From positions 2,666,001-2,730,000 of the forward strand of contig NC_091880.1 of NCBI RefSeq assembly GCF_019399895.1: 64,000 nt of DNA, written 5' to 3'. Shown here piece after piece: positions 48,371-60,400 of this stretch. The notes beneath the pieces were generated by a model that searched no databases, had not been told where the DNA came from, and was given only the letters and a program-made list of their open reading frames with translations. Position 1 is the first letter of the stretch. Each line of letters opens with the position of its first letter. The position numbers were made by a program, and so were the translations under genes. This stretch comes from Cardiocondyla obscurior. Its lineage: Eukaryota; Arthropoda; Insecta; Hymenoptera; Formicidae.

Positions 48371-51300
48371 ATGGATCCCTATTCATTGAGGTATATATTA
48401 TCAAATTATCAGAATCTAACGAAATTTTTCCTTTCTCTTTGTTCTTTCTTCGATTGTATTTTGTCCCTTCCTGTTCGGTTGTATTTTGTCCTTTCCTGTT
48501 CGGTTGTATTTTGTTTTTTCCTGTTTGATTGTATCTGATGCGTGACGCGCAGCAAAGTTCTAAAATAGTCATTCCGTAGCCTATTAATTTCTTTACCTGA
48601 ACACACTTTATTTCTATAGAAAGTTTTTTTTTTCCTCAAATATTTTATATATTCCACAGTATCTTTTAAGCCTAGCCTTTTAAGCGTTTGTTCTGCTTCT
48701 AACAAATGCTTCTAACAAATGCTTCTAACAAAAGAATTCCTTTCTTTTTTTATCTTTAGGAAAACGAACGGATTATTAATTGAACCTGCAGTTTGATTGT
48801 TAAAACGTCAAAGTAAAAAACGTATGATATATCACGCAATACTATCGGTCCTGTTTTTTATTTAAATGATACATAGATATGTCAAACCGTCGCGAATAAT
48901 AAAAAAATAAAAATTTTTTGTTAAAAAATTAATTAAAAAATTACACGTTGGGGTGTTTTAACACACAAGGTTCGACGGGCAAGCAAAACATACGAGTTAT
49001 CGGTACGATAAATATTTATGGATTGTAGTCGCGGTTTAAATGAATGCAGGCGAGATACGGCACACAAGTCATACCGTCACTTAAATGGAACGCTGATTGT
49101 GGGATGTTAAACTTATATATAAACGTGACGAATAACTATCATAAATTTAGTCGGAGCTTTAAAAAGACACGCGAATTATTACAACAAAAAATCGTGCCGG
49201 CACGACACTTTTTGCATGATTTATTTGACGATGATCGAACTGATGACACCTTATTGCATGTTTCAGCGTGGAGCAGGAGGCGTCGAAAAACATTGAAGAG
49301 AATGAACGAGAGTGTTTTAAGGATGCGATCGTTTCGAGTCGGAGCCTCAACAAAGGGTTCGTCGAACCGACAACCATTCGAAATGCCATCCGAGAGGTAC
49401 TTAATTACCGTCATTATCTCACGAAGGATAATAATTTTTTTTTATGGTCTGTTGAGAGCAATTATTCGGCATTAAAAAAATAGTAAAAAAAATATCTTAA
49501 TGAGGAAGGTTTAAAAGATAAAAAAAGAGATTTCGTGCGCGGGGCTTAAAAATGTTGTAGAAAAATAGCAAGGCAAAAATAAAAAGAAAAGTTTTACGGA
49601 AGGTATGCAAGATCTTTTTAAACTTTTGCAGATCACCGCCTGCATCGTGGCAGCGTCTTTTCATATAGCGGTCGGTTTTATCATGGCGTATTCAGCTATT
49701 CTCATTCCTCATCTTGAGAAGGAAGATGCGAAACTACATGCCACGCAAGAGGAAACTTCCTGGATAGGTAAGATTGCATGGATATATGATACGCATATGG
49801 GATCGTTTAAAACACAGGTGGCAGAGACATGTAACGTTATTCCGTTAAAAGAATTGCGCATGTAACATTAATTACAAATTAAAATTATGCTTAGTCGGTT
49901 CTTTTTTACGAAATACGTAATTATAAATACTCGAAACGATGACATCGCAAGATGCCACCGCCGCATAAACTAGATACTGTTATCGTAAAATAGATGAGTA
50001 TTAGAAATGCAGTCATTATTGGTATCGTTAGCAGCTATCCTCTTTGTATTGATAAAACATTGTCACGAAGCTGACTAGACGGATTGCGTAAGAGTGTTGT
50101 AATTGTTGAAAGAAAACCGTACGGGCACCGTCGCCGTGCGTGTCGTTGCATGCGAGAGCTGATCGTTCAGATCAAGCATCGTACTCTGATTAAATTCATC
50201 TTACGCAACATCAATCTACGTTTAGCGCTATCAAAGTCTTCTCGTTGCTCCGTTGATGAACGATGCCTTTTCGAGGTTTTCTCCTTTCAGAATATAAAGC
50301 CTCCCGTCTGGGTGACTAGTTTTTTTAAGATAGGAAAAGCGAGATGCAAAGTATAACGAAATAATAATATTAATATATTAAAAAGATGAAACTTATCTAG
50401 ATTTATCTGATTTTCAGCCAGTTTGGCCGTCGTCAGCGCGCCTATTGGTGCCTTGGTTGCGGGCTTCCTGATGGAGATGTTCGGTCGACTGAGAACTCTG
50501 CAGATCGGCGCGATTCCCTCCGTGATCGGTTGGATTCTCATTGCTACATCGACGAACATACCGATGCTGCTGGTGGGCCGTTTGCTAACTGGATTAGCGA
50601 CCGCACTGTCGACCTCACCAGCAATAGTTTACATTACCGAGGTAGCTAGACCGGAACTACGTGGCTCCTTGATCTCATTCGGGCCGACGCTGGCATCATT
50701 CGGCATGGTGCTGTGTTATTTGAAAGGCGCCTACTTGCAATGGGACATCGTTGCCTACCTCAGCCTCATTTACGCGATCGTTCCCATTTTATTAGTACAA
50801 TTAATTGTGCCAGAATCGCCAGTTTGGCTTGTTTCGAAGGGGCGCATTGAAGACGCCAAGAAGTCTCTAGAGTGGTAAGCTTGAACTCGTTGTTAAACAT
50901 ATTGATAAAAAAAAAATTTCTTACGTTATTTACTATGTAACTGATCATTTTTTTGCCGTAGGCTTCATAAAAACGAAACGTCGGAAAGCAAAACGTCGGT
51001 GGCCGAAGTGCAGTTTATTAACATTATGAAAGAAAATGAAATTAAGTTGAACGAGCAACGGCGAAGCAAACATAGTAGCACGTCCAACAAGTGGCGAGGA
51101 TTTCTTAAACCGACCGGATGGAAACCCATGGCGATACTTTTTTTGCTGTTTTCCTTTCAACAGTTTTCCGGAATTTACATCACGCTGTTTTATGCTGTGA
51201 CTTGGTTTCAAGTAATTAGAAACGATTCTATATATGCAATGAATTTATACATCTTGTTTTTTTCGTATAATTTAAGTTGATTTAGTTTTATTGATTATCG

Positions 51301-52173
51301 ATTTGTATCAATTAGCGTTGATGGATACATAAAACCAGATAGTCAACTTACGAAGATTTTCAGGAAGTCGGTGCGGGCGTAGATGCGTACATGGCGTCAA
51401 TTTTGGTCGGTTTAACGCGCTTTTTGTGCTCGATGGTAAATACTTGGCTACTGAGGCGATATAAAAGACGATCGCTGTGCATAATATCGTCATTTGGAAT
51501 GGCTTTGTGCATGATTGTCTCGGGTTACTTCACGCTGAACATTAAGAACGGCGATCGCAGCGGATACTGGGTAAGTTAGAATTTTATTTCGTTCGTGTCG
51601 TTCGGTGAAATGTAATTTTTAAAAATGAGAAAACGTCACCATGTAATATTTGCAGGTCCCAGTAGCTTGCTTGCTACTTTACGTATGCACGTCGATGATC
51701 GGGATGCTGACTATTCCATGGACCATGACGGCGGAATTGTTTCCAACCGAAATCCGCGGAATTGCTCACTCCATCAGTTTTTCCATGGCAAATTTACTTA
51801 TGTTCGCCGCATTACAAAGTTATAGAAGCCTACAAGCTTTTCTAGGAGGTACGAACCTCAAAATATTCATATCTCGCACGTATAATTATTGTACTTTGAT
51901 GTTTTAACTAATATAATATTTCTGTTTTAAGGTGCGTATGCGGTACAATGGTTTTTCGCTGGCGTTTCCGTGGGAGCAGCTATTTTTGTGTGGCTATTAC
52001 TGCCGGAGACTCATGGCAAAAAGTTATCGGAAATTGAAGAATATTTTCATAACAATTTTTTGGCCCTGGGAGCGAAAAACAAGGACAAAAGAAGACGAGC
52101 CGCAAGGAGGGCTCAGCACAACGCAAAATTGACGGCAACCGAACCACTGAATCCGAAAACGCAGCATGTTTAA
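48371..52173 (+). CDS. MFS sugar porter, facilitated trehalose transporter Tret1-like
   Basis: Eight coding exons: 48371-48390, 49267-49396, 49632-49767, 50418-50874, 50962-51211, 51364-51570, 51656-51848 and 51932-52173; 544 aa. Plasma-membrane facilitator of the SLC2/sugar-porter family; insect Tret1-like members move trehalose or hexoses. Exon 1 encodes only MDPYSL plus two bases. After a hydrophilic N-terminus of about 50 residues, twelve helices begin at ITACIVAASFHIAVG. Signature motifs: GRLRT after TM2, EVARPELRG, PESPVWLVSKGR, QQFSGIYITLFYA, ELFPTEIRG and PETHGKKLSEIE. In the QQxSG motif the usual Asn is replaced by Tyr (SGIY). The C-terminus is basic (KDKRRRAARRAQ). The substrate is not determinable from sequence. 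Tandem poly(A) signals follow about 285 bp downstream. Confidence 0.92.
48451..48537. repeat. 25-bp minisatellite (about 3.5 copies) in sugar-porter intron 1
   Basis: Units at 48451-48475, 48476-48500 and 48501-48525 share CGGTTGTATTTTGTCCTTTC followed by CTGTT, with few changes, and a partial fourth copy follows. It lies in the intron just after the first coding exon. Confidence 0.9.
48695..48732. repeat. 13-bp tandem repeat, three copies
   Basis: GCTTCTAACAAAT is repeated head to tail three times (the last copy is altered at its end) within the first coding intron of the sugar-porter gene. Confidence 0.9.
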
Positions 52174-53026
52174 AATTAATTGTTTTACAAAGAATCTCGC
52201 GCTGTGCGCGAGAACGTCCCGCAATAGTGCCTCTAGTTTTACTTACAAGAATTTTGCGTCAGGAATATCGTTTCAGTATTATGTCGATCTGATGCAGTTA
52301 GATCTGATAAAGTTAGAAATATGTATATTTATTGTAATATAGTACTTAAAAATTTTGTAGTTATACTATTTGTAAAGAATAAGTTTCCTTATTTTACTGC
52401 GTTACTATGTTAGAGCGTATCAAAAGAACTTTGTACCTAGTATCTATAAGATTTTTGAATAAAATAAAGATGCCTTGTGATTTCTTTGGGAATATTTTAA
52501 CAACAATGAATCGTTCGTCGCTCTCTTAAATTATAATCGTAAAAAATCGCCTCGATAACTCCCCGTCATTCTTTCGGTCGTTCGTTTTTCGGGAAATAGT
52601 GTTAGTGATTAGTAATAGTAATTATAAAAAAAAAAATGTAATATAGCGCGCGCCCTGTGATTTCTAGCAAATTTTATTTTTTATTTTTATCTTTAAAAAA
52701 TTGGCGCGTTACGCATAAATTAGCTTTTTTATTGTTGCCGCTTAAAACCCACGTTGATTGGCTCTCGCTTGACGTGAAGTAACTCGCTCTTCGTGTCATT
52801 TTTTTCACGTTAGCTGTCAAGTGAGAGAATTTTAAGATTGTCGCGGAGATTTTGAGGTACGCACGCATTTAAAGTGCGTTTTTGCGAACGATCGTTTCAT
52901 AAGTATACGTAAGTACTATAAGTGCGCTTGTGTTATTATCATATCGATCGTTTTGAGCTACTACAATTGTTCACGGTATGAATCTTTAAATTATTTAGGT
53001 TATGTTATATCAAATATTTGTTTTAG
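52174..53026 (+). other. Sugar-porter 3' UTR and spacer
   Basis: The 3' UTR runs to about 52490. AT-rich spacer then leads to the amine oxidase fragment. I searched it for the missing upstream amine oxidase exons and found none that I could recognise. Confidence 0.5.
52458..52468 (+). terminator. Tandem polyadenylation signals of the sugar-porter gene
   Basis: Two overlapping AATAAA hexamers lie in GAATAAAATAAAG, about 285 bp after the stop codon. A GT-rich stretch (TGCCTTGTGATTT) follows shortly, which fits a cleavage/polyadenylation site. Confidence 0.65.
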
Positions 53027-53221
53027 AATAACGAGTGGCTCTGTGATGTATTTTCATTTTTCACGGTGGCTTATCAGCCGAATTTGTTATGTGCTTGGAT
53101 AGTTGGAAGAAATGCGAGACACATGGAAATTTTATCAGATAGTGACGTAGCCGACGGGTTGTATCTACTGTTAGAAAAAGCACTTAAAGAACAAGCGAAT
53201 ATATTTAAAACATGGGTATAA
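53027..53221 (+). pseudogene. Orphan flavin amine oxidase (spermine/polyamine oxidase-like) exon fragment
   Basis: After an acceptor-like TTTTAG, a 64-codon frame with a stop at 53219-53221 reads NNEWLCDVFSFFTVAYQPNLLCAWIVGRNARHMEILSD in segments. This matches the region of spermine oxidase and N1-acetylpolyamine oxidase with AxxPxxLxxWIxGxxARxME and the following helix (VADGLYLLLEKAL). There is no start codon, and no FAD-binding GxGxxG exon or C-terminal catalytic exon is seen nearby. The frame stops before the part of the family that completes the flavin site. The lack of further disruptions suggests a fairly recent or partly constrained relic. It could also be a lone exon of a gene with distant parts, but the stop argues against that. 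Confidence 0.65.
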
Positions 53222-54512
53222 ATGCAGAATTAAATAAAAAAGACATTGGGTTGAGACCAAACGTTTATTTTTTCAGAAGACCGTTCGATATCCTTACAAA
53301 TCTCGAGCGAGTCGAGCGAGCAAACAATGACAGGAATCGCTATTGCAATTGCCAAAACTCAGTTATATATATATTACATTATTTATTAACGCGATCTTCA
53401 TACCGAAGATGGGAAGAGTAATGGCAACTTGTAAACGAATATAGAGAGTAATAATCGGCGTTTCGTAGCGGTGTTTTATTATTACATTCGGGCTGGCAAT
53501 TACAACAGCAATACAACGTAATACGGTCGCAATAATGGCTTATTTAGATTTATTGGCGTGAAAAAATTTCGATAGAGCTTTTTCTCGTCGCGTTTTATCT
53601 CCTCGCGGATGCTCGCTGTCGGGAAACGGTATTTCGTTAATCAATATCTTCGGGACGTTTTATTACGGGCGAAAAAAAATCAACGCTGATCTCGAGGAAA
53701 CGCTGTCTCGAATCCCCACATCCCTTGCGCTCTCCACTTTTTTTTTTTTTTCAATATTCCTCTTTAATATGTCTAGTACGAACGTAATCGAACGTGTAAA
53801 GTTTTCATGGCAACAAAGACGCAACGATCAGCATTATACACTCCTTTTGCTCTCGTTTATAAATAATCGAGGTGTGCCAGTCACTCTCAGGGAATTAAAC
53901 TTTACAAGTGGAGTCTTCTTCGCCACACCGTCGAAGAACCGCGAATCCAAGGTATCGCAAAGACTTAACGAGGTTTCAGAAACCAGCGCGAGTCGCATTG
54001 CCGAGGCCGGTCATCGCGCGCATGGGATCATCATTATTTTCTCACGGCCGAATTTTTCGAGCCGCGGATAATCAACGAACCGATCGAAGCGAAGAGTAAT
54101 TTGCAAGAAAATAAAAAGATTACAAAAAAAATTCATATACGCAATCAAACGATCCGGCTTAGCGTAATGAGAAGAGAAACGGAAGCTGCTCGGCGAAGAT
54201 CATTCGCAACCGTTGCGACAGTTATCCACGCTCGTGTTAAATTCTCATGTATCACACCACCCAACGAGTTACATCAGTCACAACGCAAGTCGAGTATCTC
54301 GAGTATAATATTAATAATAATAATAACGCTCGTAAAACTTAACAGAACAAGCGAATCAATTAAGCACGATCACCATGCAGAGCCTGGCTGTGTCAGAGAG
54401 CCTCGTTAATCTTCAGCACGACCAACGCTGCAGGCAGTGACGACGAGCTACCTAATCCGTATATCAATTATTATACTTTGCATAATGTAATTACATGTTC
54501 TACGTATATATC

Positions 54513-54581
<69 letters not shown>

Positions 54582-57467
54582 TATATGAATATATATACAC
54601 ACAACCGATACACGTCACACTGGACTGCTATACTCTAAAACGGCGCAGAGTCGAATGGTTCGCCGAATGAAAACGTTTGGATAATCGAAAAATTCCAAGT
54701 TCAGCGCAAGAAAACAATTCGTACGATGAATATTTCAAATATACGTCGCAACACGTGTGAGTGTGTGTACATTTAAAATAGAAATTGCGAATTAACGATT
54801 TGCTCGAGTAGATAATTCTTTCTCTTGCGGTGAGCTCTTTAAGTTTAACGCATTTAAGTCCGATTGCACTGAAATAATCTCACGAGATTTAAACATGTGC
54901 CTTATCTTTATCTTCTTTCTTTTTTTTAATATAAATAAAGATACGTGTGTCTCGTTCGACAACTAATATCGTTTGTGCAATCGGACTTCAAATTTGCAGA
55001 TGGCCCGTTATCAAACGGAGCATTTGGACCTTTAATGGATTTAAAGGCGCGATATGAACGCCGCGCAAAATATCGGTCGGTTTAAATGCGCAACGAGAAT
55101 CCGTCTCGTTTCTCTCTAAGAGAGCCACCAAACGCTATTATTTATCCCGACAACAATTCGACAATTTAGTACTTTGAACAAAGTGTCGCACAAGCGCAGA
55201 ATATTACACGCGTGTGAAATAAATATCTATTCGTGAAATGTACTTTCAAGATTCTATTCGGAGCGCAGAATGGGAAAAATATCAAGTCCATCTAGAACTT
55301 CTCTATTCTACGAGAATAATCGACAGGATTTTTCTTTCTTTTTTTTTCCCTTTTTTTTTTATAGCGAAGTAGTGTTCGTTTATACGACGTCGGCAACAGT
55401 CAAAGATCTCTTTCTCTCTCTCTCTGTATCTTTCTCCTCTATAATCTTGACCATGTTATCGGCGAAATTGTTTCTACGTGATGCTGAAATACAATCTTTA
55501 ATCAAATCGCCGTTACGTCGACGCCAAAGGCACCAAGTAAAAGAAATATATCTCCACCTCGTATTTTTATCTTTCAAATTATTTTTCGCTCTATTCGTTC
55601 CAGATATTCTGCATTTTTTGGCACTATTTAGCCGTATTGTATTCGTAGACGTAAATTATCGCACAATCACGAGTTATCGAAAGTATTATTAGATATTCTC
55701 ATTCTTTACGCACTTGACTCACATTTTTCTACCTGTTTACACTTAAGATATTTATATTCATGTTTTAAAAAATAAAAAGATAACTTTTTACCCGATCTTT
55801 TATAATATTTAGTGCTCACCTTAACGAATTTATAATAAAATTAGATTTATTTATTCTTATGTATCATATTTTAACTAAACGTATAGTAAGAAAAGGATAA
55901 AAGGGGGCGATCTATGACGCAGAATATATAATATATAATTTTTTTTTTCTTCTTATACAATAAACTGAAACGACAATGGCACAAAGTATTACTAAACTCG
56001 TTACTTTAGCGTTTGATTTAGTGTCCATTTAATTATTGGCAACGTGATGAATAGTTTAAGTGTTAATCTCGAGCAGATCAATTTACTAATAATTTCTACT
56101 TTATTTATGCTTGCTTTTTTGAACACGCGCTGATCTCTCAGTCACGCAAATCTTTCATTCGCTCACATTAAAATCGTGCGTCTCTTTCTCTCTCTTTCAC
56201 ACACTTATATACTTTTTTTTTTATTTTTTTAATTTTTTCTTGTATTAGTTGTGTTTATGCATGGTTCGTCAAAAAGACTCGACTATTCCGTTTGTGTCTT
56301 CACATCATTGTGCGTCCTTGGGAATCTGACTAGCACGTAGATTTCAAACGAATAAATTATACACTTTCCACTTTTCTTTATCACGTGTCGTTGCTGTGAG
56401 ATGCGTCACAATGTATCGCCAAACATGCGATTACGCTCGACGCTAAACGTAGATTCGGTACTAAATGTAAACAAGCATACGATATATGTATATGTATTTA
56501 ATATCTACTGATTAATCCGCGTGATTAATGTTAGACTGCGCGTTACGAGAGACACATTTAATTAATTGTCCGTGGACAGTGATGTTGCATCGCGTTCTCT
56601 TTTGCTTTATTATTTATCTCGCTACAGTATCAGTTTCTCATAACGACAGAGGGTTTTGAAGTTTCGAGAGAGAAAAAGTATTTCAATCTTGTTGAAAATC
56701 AAAATAAAAGCTCAGTCATGACCGTCCATTAGAAATGTACTTTTAAATACTGCAATTTCTTATTGTAAAAGACTCGCATAAATTATTATATGTACAGTAT
56801 CGTAATAAGAGAATAAAAATAAAAAAAAAGATGATTAGTGTAATTAAACAAATTGAGAAGTCGTTCGTGTTACGTAAATATATAATAGTGTATAAATAAT
56901 TTTACGAATATTTTCAAAAATTAATCTCAAGCGAATGCCACAGAACGATATTTAAGGACGTTGCAATCAAAATTATTACACAATCATTTGTATTAATGGG
57001 TATCTTGCGCAATCATGTAACTACACAGATGCCTCATATTTCTAAAAAATAGAAAAAAAAAAAGATTATTGCATGTTATTTTTTTTCTGCAAACTTTACT
57101 TTCTGAATAAGAATTAGCCAACATATATAAGATACCCTTAATTTTGTGAACAAACTCGATAAACATAACAAAATCAGAATGATTATCGTCGCACTAATTT
57201 TGCACACATCACCATCGATTTGGATAACAATTCGCACGCCGTCGCGAAATTACGCACACACTCCACACATACATACCCATACATATACACACACATCAGT
57301 CTCTGTCGTATCAAAATTTCCGAGTCATATTGTTAAAATTGTCGTCTCGTTGACTATCACGGATCGGACTTACTGAGGAAGCTAACAAGCATTCGCTCAT
57401 GCCGCGCACTGAAGCGGGCGAATCTCTTAAGTATCGCGACCCTGAGAGTCGTGGTATTGGATGTTAG
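53222..57467. other. Intergenic DNA and probable 3' UTR of CLASP
   Basis: No conserved coding exon is seen. The part nearest 57467 is the likely minus-strand 3' UTR of CLASP. Plus-strand frames at 53769-54071 and 55270-55692 start with ATG but lack family resemblance and contain homopolymer-coded runs (FFFF), so I do not call them. A long (TA)n tract lies at about 54520-54578. Confidence 0.5.
54520..54578. repeat. (TA)n microsatellite, about 59 bp
   Basis: A nearly uninterrupted TA run in intergenic DNA. It is likely polymorphic and hard to assemble exactly. Confidence 0.9.
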
Positions 57468-60400
57468 TTAATTCTTGCTGTTACTACGTGGACTGGCGGG
57501 CTGACTATTCGCCTGTTGTTGCGCCCGTTGAATATAAATGTTTAATAACTTAAGCTTGCTGGAGTACAAACAGCTCAGATGCGGCTTTAACACTTCCTCA
57601 CCGACCGCGACATGGATCGCCACCATACAGAAGACAGCGCTCTTGCGAACTGCGCTCTCAGTATCATCATAAGCCTACAAAAAAGAAATTTAATACAATT
57701 CGGTATAGAGTTATGTAACGCCATATTTGCTAAATTTTGTTCATTTACTTTAATAAGACCAGGCATAACTTTAGCAAGGTGAGGTTCAATGGCCTCTCGA
57801 CCCCAATGCTCCACCACCTTGTGCAACATTTTTATTGCACCCATATTCAATGGATACGATTCCGTTGCGATTATAGTGGACACTAAATGGATAATTTGTT
57901 CCGGTTTTAAAACCATAGCCATCGTCGCCGCGCACTTTTCGGCATTCCAATGAATCTGTTACAAATGACATGTATTTTAATACAACTCCCGTTAATGAAA
58001 AGATTAATGATTTAATACTCACTGGAGATCTGCCGCCGCTACCGCTGGAAGAATCGATCTTTTGATCGTCTGATTTGTAGGCATAGATAACTTTTAGTAC
58101 TAATAACTCATTGTAGGAGGAAAAACTTTCTACCAATTCGGAACATTTAAGCATATCGATTAACGTTTGCAACACTTCTACTTGTATTCCTTTGTCGTCA
58201 TTGGATAAGCTATCTAATAAAACTTTGAGCACTTTTCTGAAATATTTAAAAAAAAAGTAAAATTATAAAATTAAGTAAGCATTGTGTAAGAGATATTTGT
58301 GAGTTACATCGTTACATACTTGAAATTTCGTTTAATATGTGATGAATCGCCTTCGCGGACATATAATTGAAATTCTTGCAACGCCGATACTTTTTCCGAA
58401 GTTTGAGATACTTTAGATTGCAAAGTTTTAATCATATTATCTACGATTTCTGGTCTGTTTATCGAATCTGGTGATGATCCTAAATTTAAAATAACGTAAA
58501 ACATTTCGATTTTTTATATGCACATTTTTCCAATTATAAAAATTAACAAATACCATGCGTTTTATAACCATTATTTTCTTGAGGTAGAATCAAATCACCG
58601 GCAATTGTATCAGAACCGTTAACAGTTATATTACTAACAGATCGTCCTCGTTGTGTCGGTGAAGAAACGGATGAAGATCGACCCTAAAATTTAATATCAG
58701 AATAATTTCATAGTTAGAAATATTTTTTTTTTTTATCGTGTATTTATAAACTTACAGAATTCGGTAACGTGAGACCTTCTATTCTTTCTTCGACATCCGC
58801 CATATTACTGATACCGCTGTCTTTACTGGTAGTGGCTCTCTCCAAGCGTTCAAAGCCATAATTTTGAATTTCAGCAGTCGTGCGTCGCAAAGATCTATAA
58901 GAAGCACTTAAGAAAATTAAAATGTTTCAAAATTATAAAGCCACCGAGACTTAGTATTGCAAATACGATATATCGGTACATTTTCTACATACTTGTATAC
59001 TTCTTCCAAATTTTCATCCCCTCCATCAACTTCAGACTTGATGTCCGTTTTGACATCGTTTTTGGCTTTCGTTCGAGCAGGCGAGCTCTGCGCTCTTGGT
59101 GGTGGCGTACCAGGTGACGCTGGATTACTAGTGTACGATTTTTTCAAATGGTTCTGCACCAAAGGCCATGCTGTTTCCTAAAGAAAGCAATAAAAATAAT
59201 TCAGCTCGAAAACATAAAAAAATAAAAAAAAAGAAATGTTGATGAGCGACAAGTTAATAGATAATTTATTCAACATACTTGGTAGGATTTTGGTAAATCG
59301 GAAAGGATCATAGTAACTTCAGGCGGATTGAGATTGTAAAGTGATATCACAGCGTTTTGCGCGTGTCTTCTCACGTCGTGACTTTTGCCATCGTTCGACC
59401 ACTCGAGCAGCCGTGCAAGTGCTGTCGATGCAGAACTGCCCACTGCCGACGGCTCTGCCGTCTCAGCAATCTGCGTGATAAAAGTCAATGCTGCTACTTT
59501 TACACGAGAATTTGGCGTTTGTGTTGGATCTGTCAGATACCTCATCACAGCCGGTAAAAGCTGTTGACCCGGAAAATGGTCTCTGAAATATTAAAATTTA
59601 ATGGAATGTTAAAAAATTTAACAATAATAAAAGCCCAATAACATATGAATAATATAGTATTGCGTGTGTAATACTCATATAAATTCTCACCTTACAATGT
59701 CAAACGTTTTGTAAATTTTTGTCTGTATAGATCCCAATAGATCGGTACCCAACTTATTAAGAAGCCTCGCGCACAAAACGTATAACCAGTCGCTAAGACC
59801 TTCGTTATGAGTTATAATTAGTTCGTTCAACGTGTCCAAGAATAAACTGAACACTTTGGTATGAGAATCCATAAACATTTTTGCGAAAATGTCTGTTACT
59901 CTACGTAAATCTGCTGTTGTCAAAGTATTTCCGTTGTTCAAATAATGCTGTAAACTCACTAAGCCTTCCTTTCTGTCTGCCCAATGCTTGTGAGCACAGT
60001 TTTCAATAATCTCTTTAATATCCTGTAAAAAAAGAGAAAGACACGATGCTTATTTTTTTTCCAAACGTCAATGTTAATGCATCAATGTGAAAAAGCCAAA
60101 TAAAAAAAAAAGTTCACGAAATAAACTCTGCTATTTTTAATATCAACATACAAATACCTGCACTTACAAATTTACAAATATCTGATAAGTCAATTTTACT
60201 TAAATGTGCAGAAATGAAAAGAAGGAATTTAACAAACCTTCGGGATAGATTGATCCCATACGTCACGGTATAGTCTCGATTGAGAGCCACTCCATGAGAA
60301 CGACTAATGGGTAGATGGACGATGGAGAGATGTGGAGAACAGAACGACGTGTCGCGTTAGTCCAAACCAAACAAATACGCCGCAACAAAACCAAAAATAA

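Noticed and set aside
53769..54071. 100-codon ATG-initiated frame
   Set aside because: No homology recognised, overlapped by another open frame, and codon usage is not protein-like towards its end (IIIIFS).
55270..55692. 140-codon frame near the CLASP 3' end
   Set aside because: Much of it is encoded by T runs (FSFFFFPFFF) and a CT microsatellite. It lies in the probable antisense of the CLASP 3' UTR.
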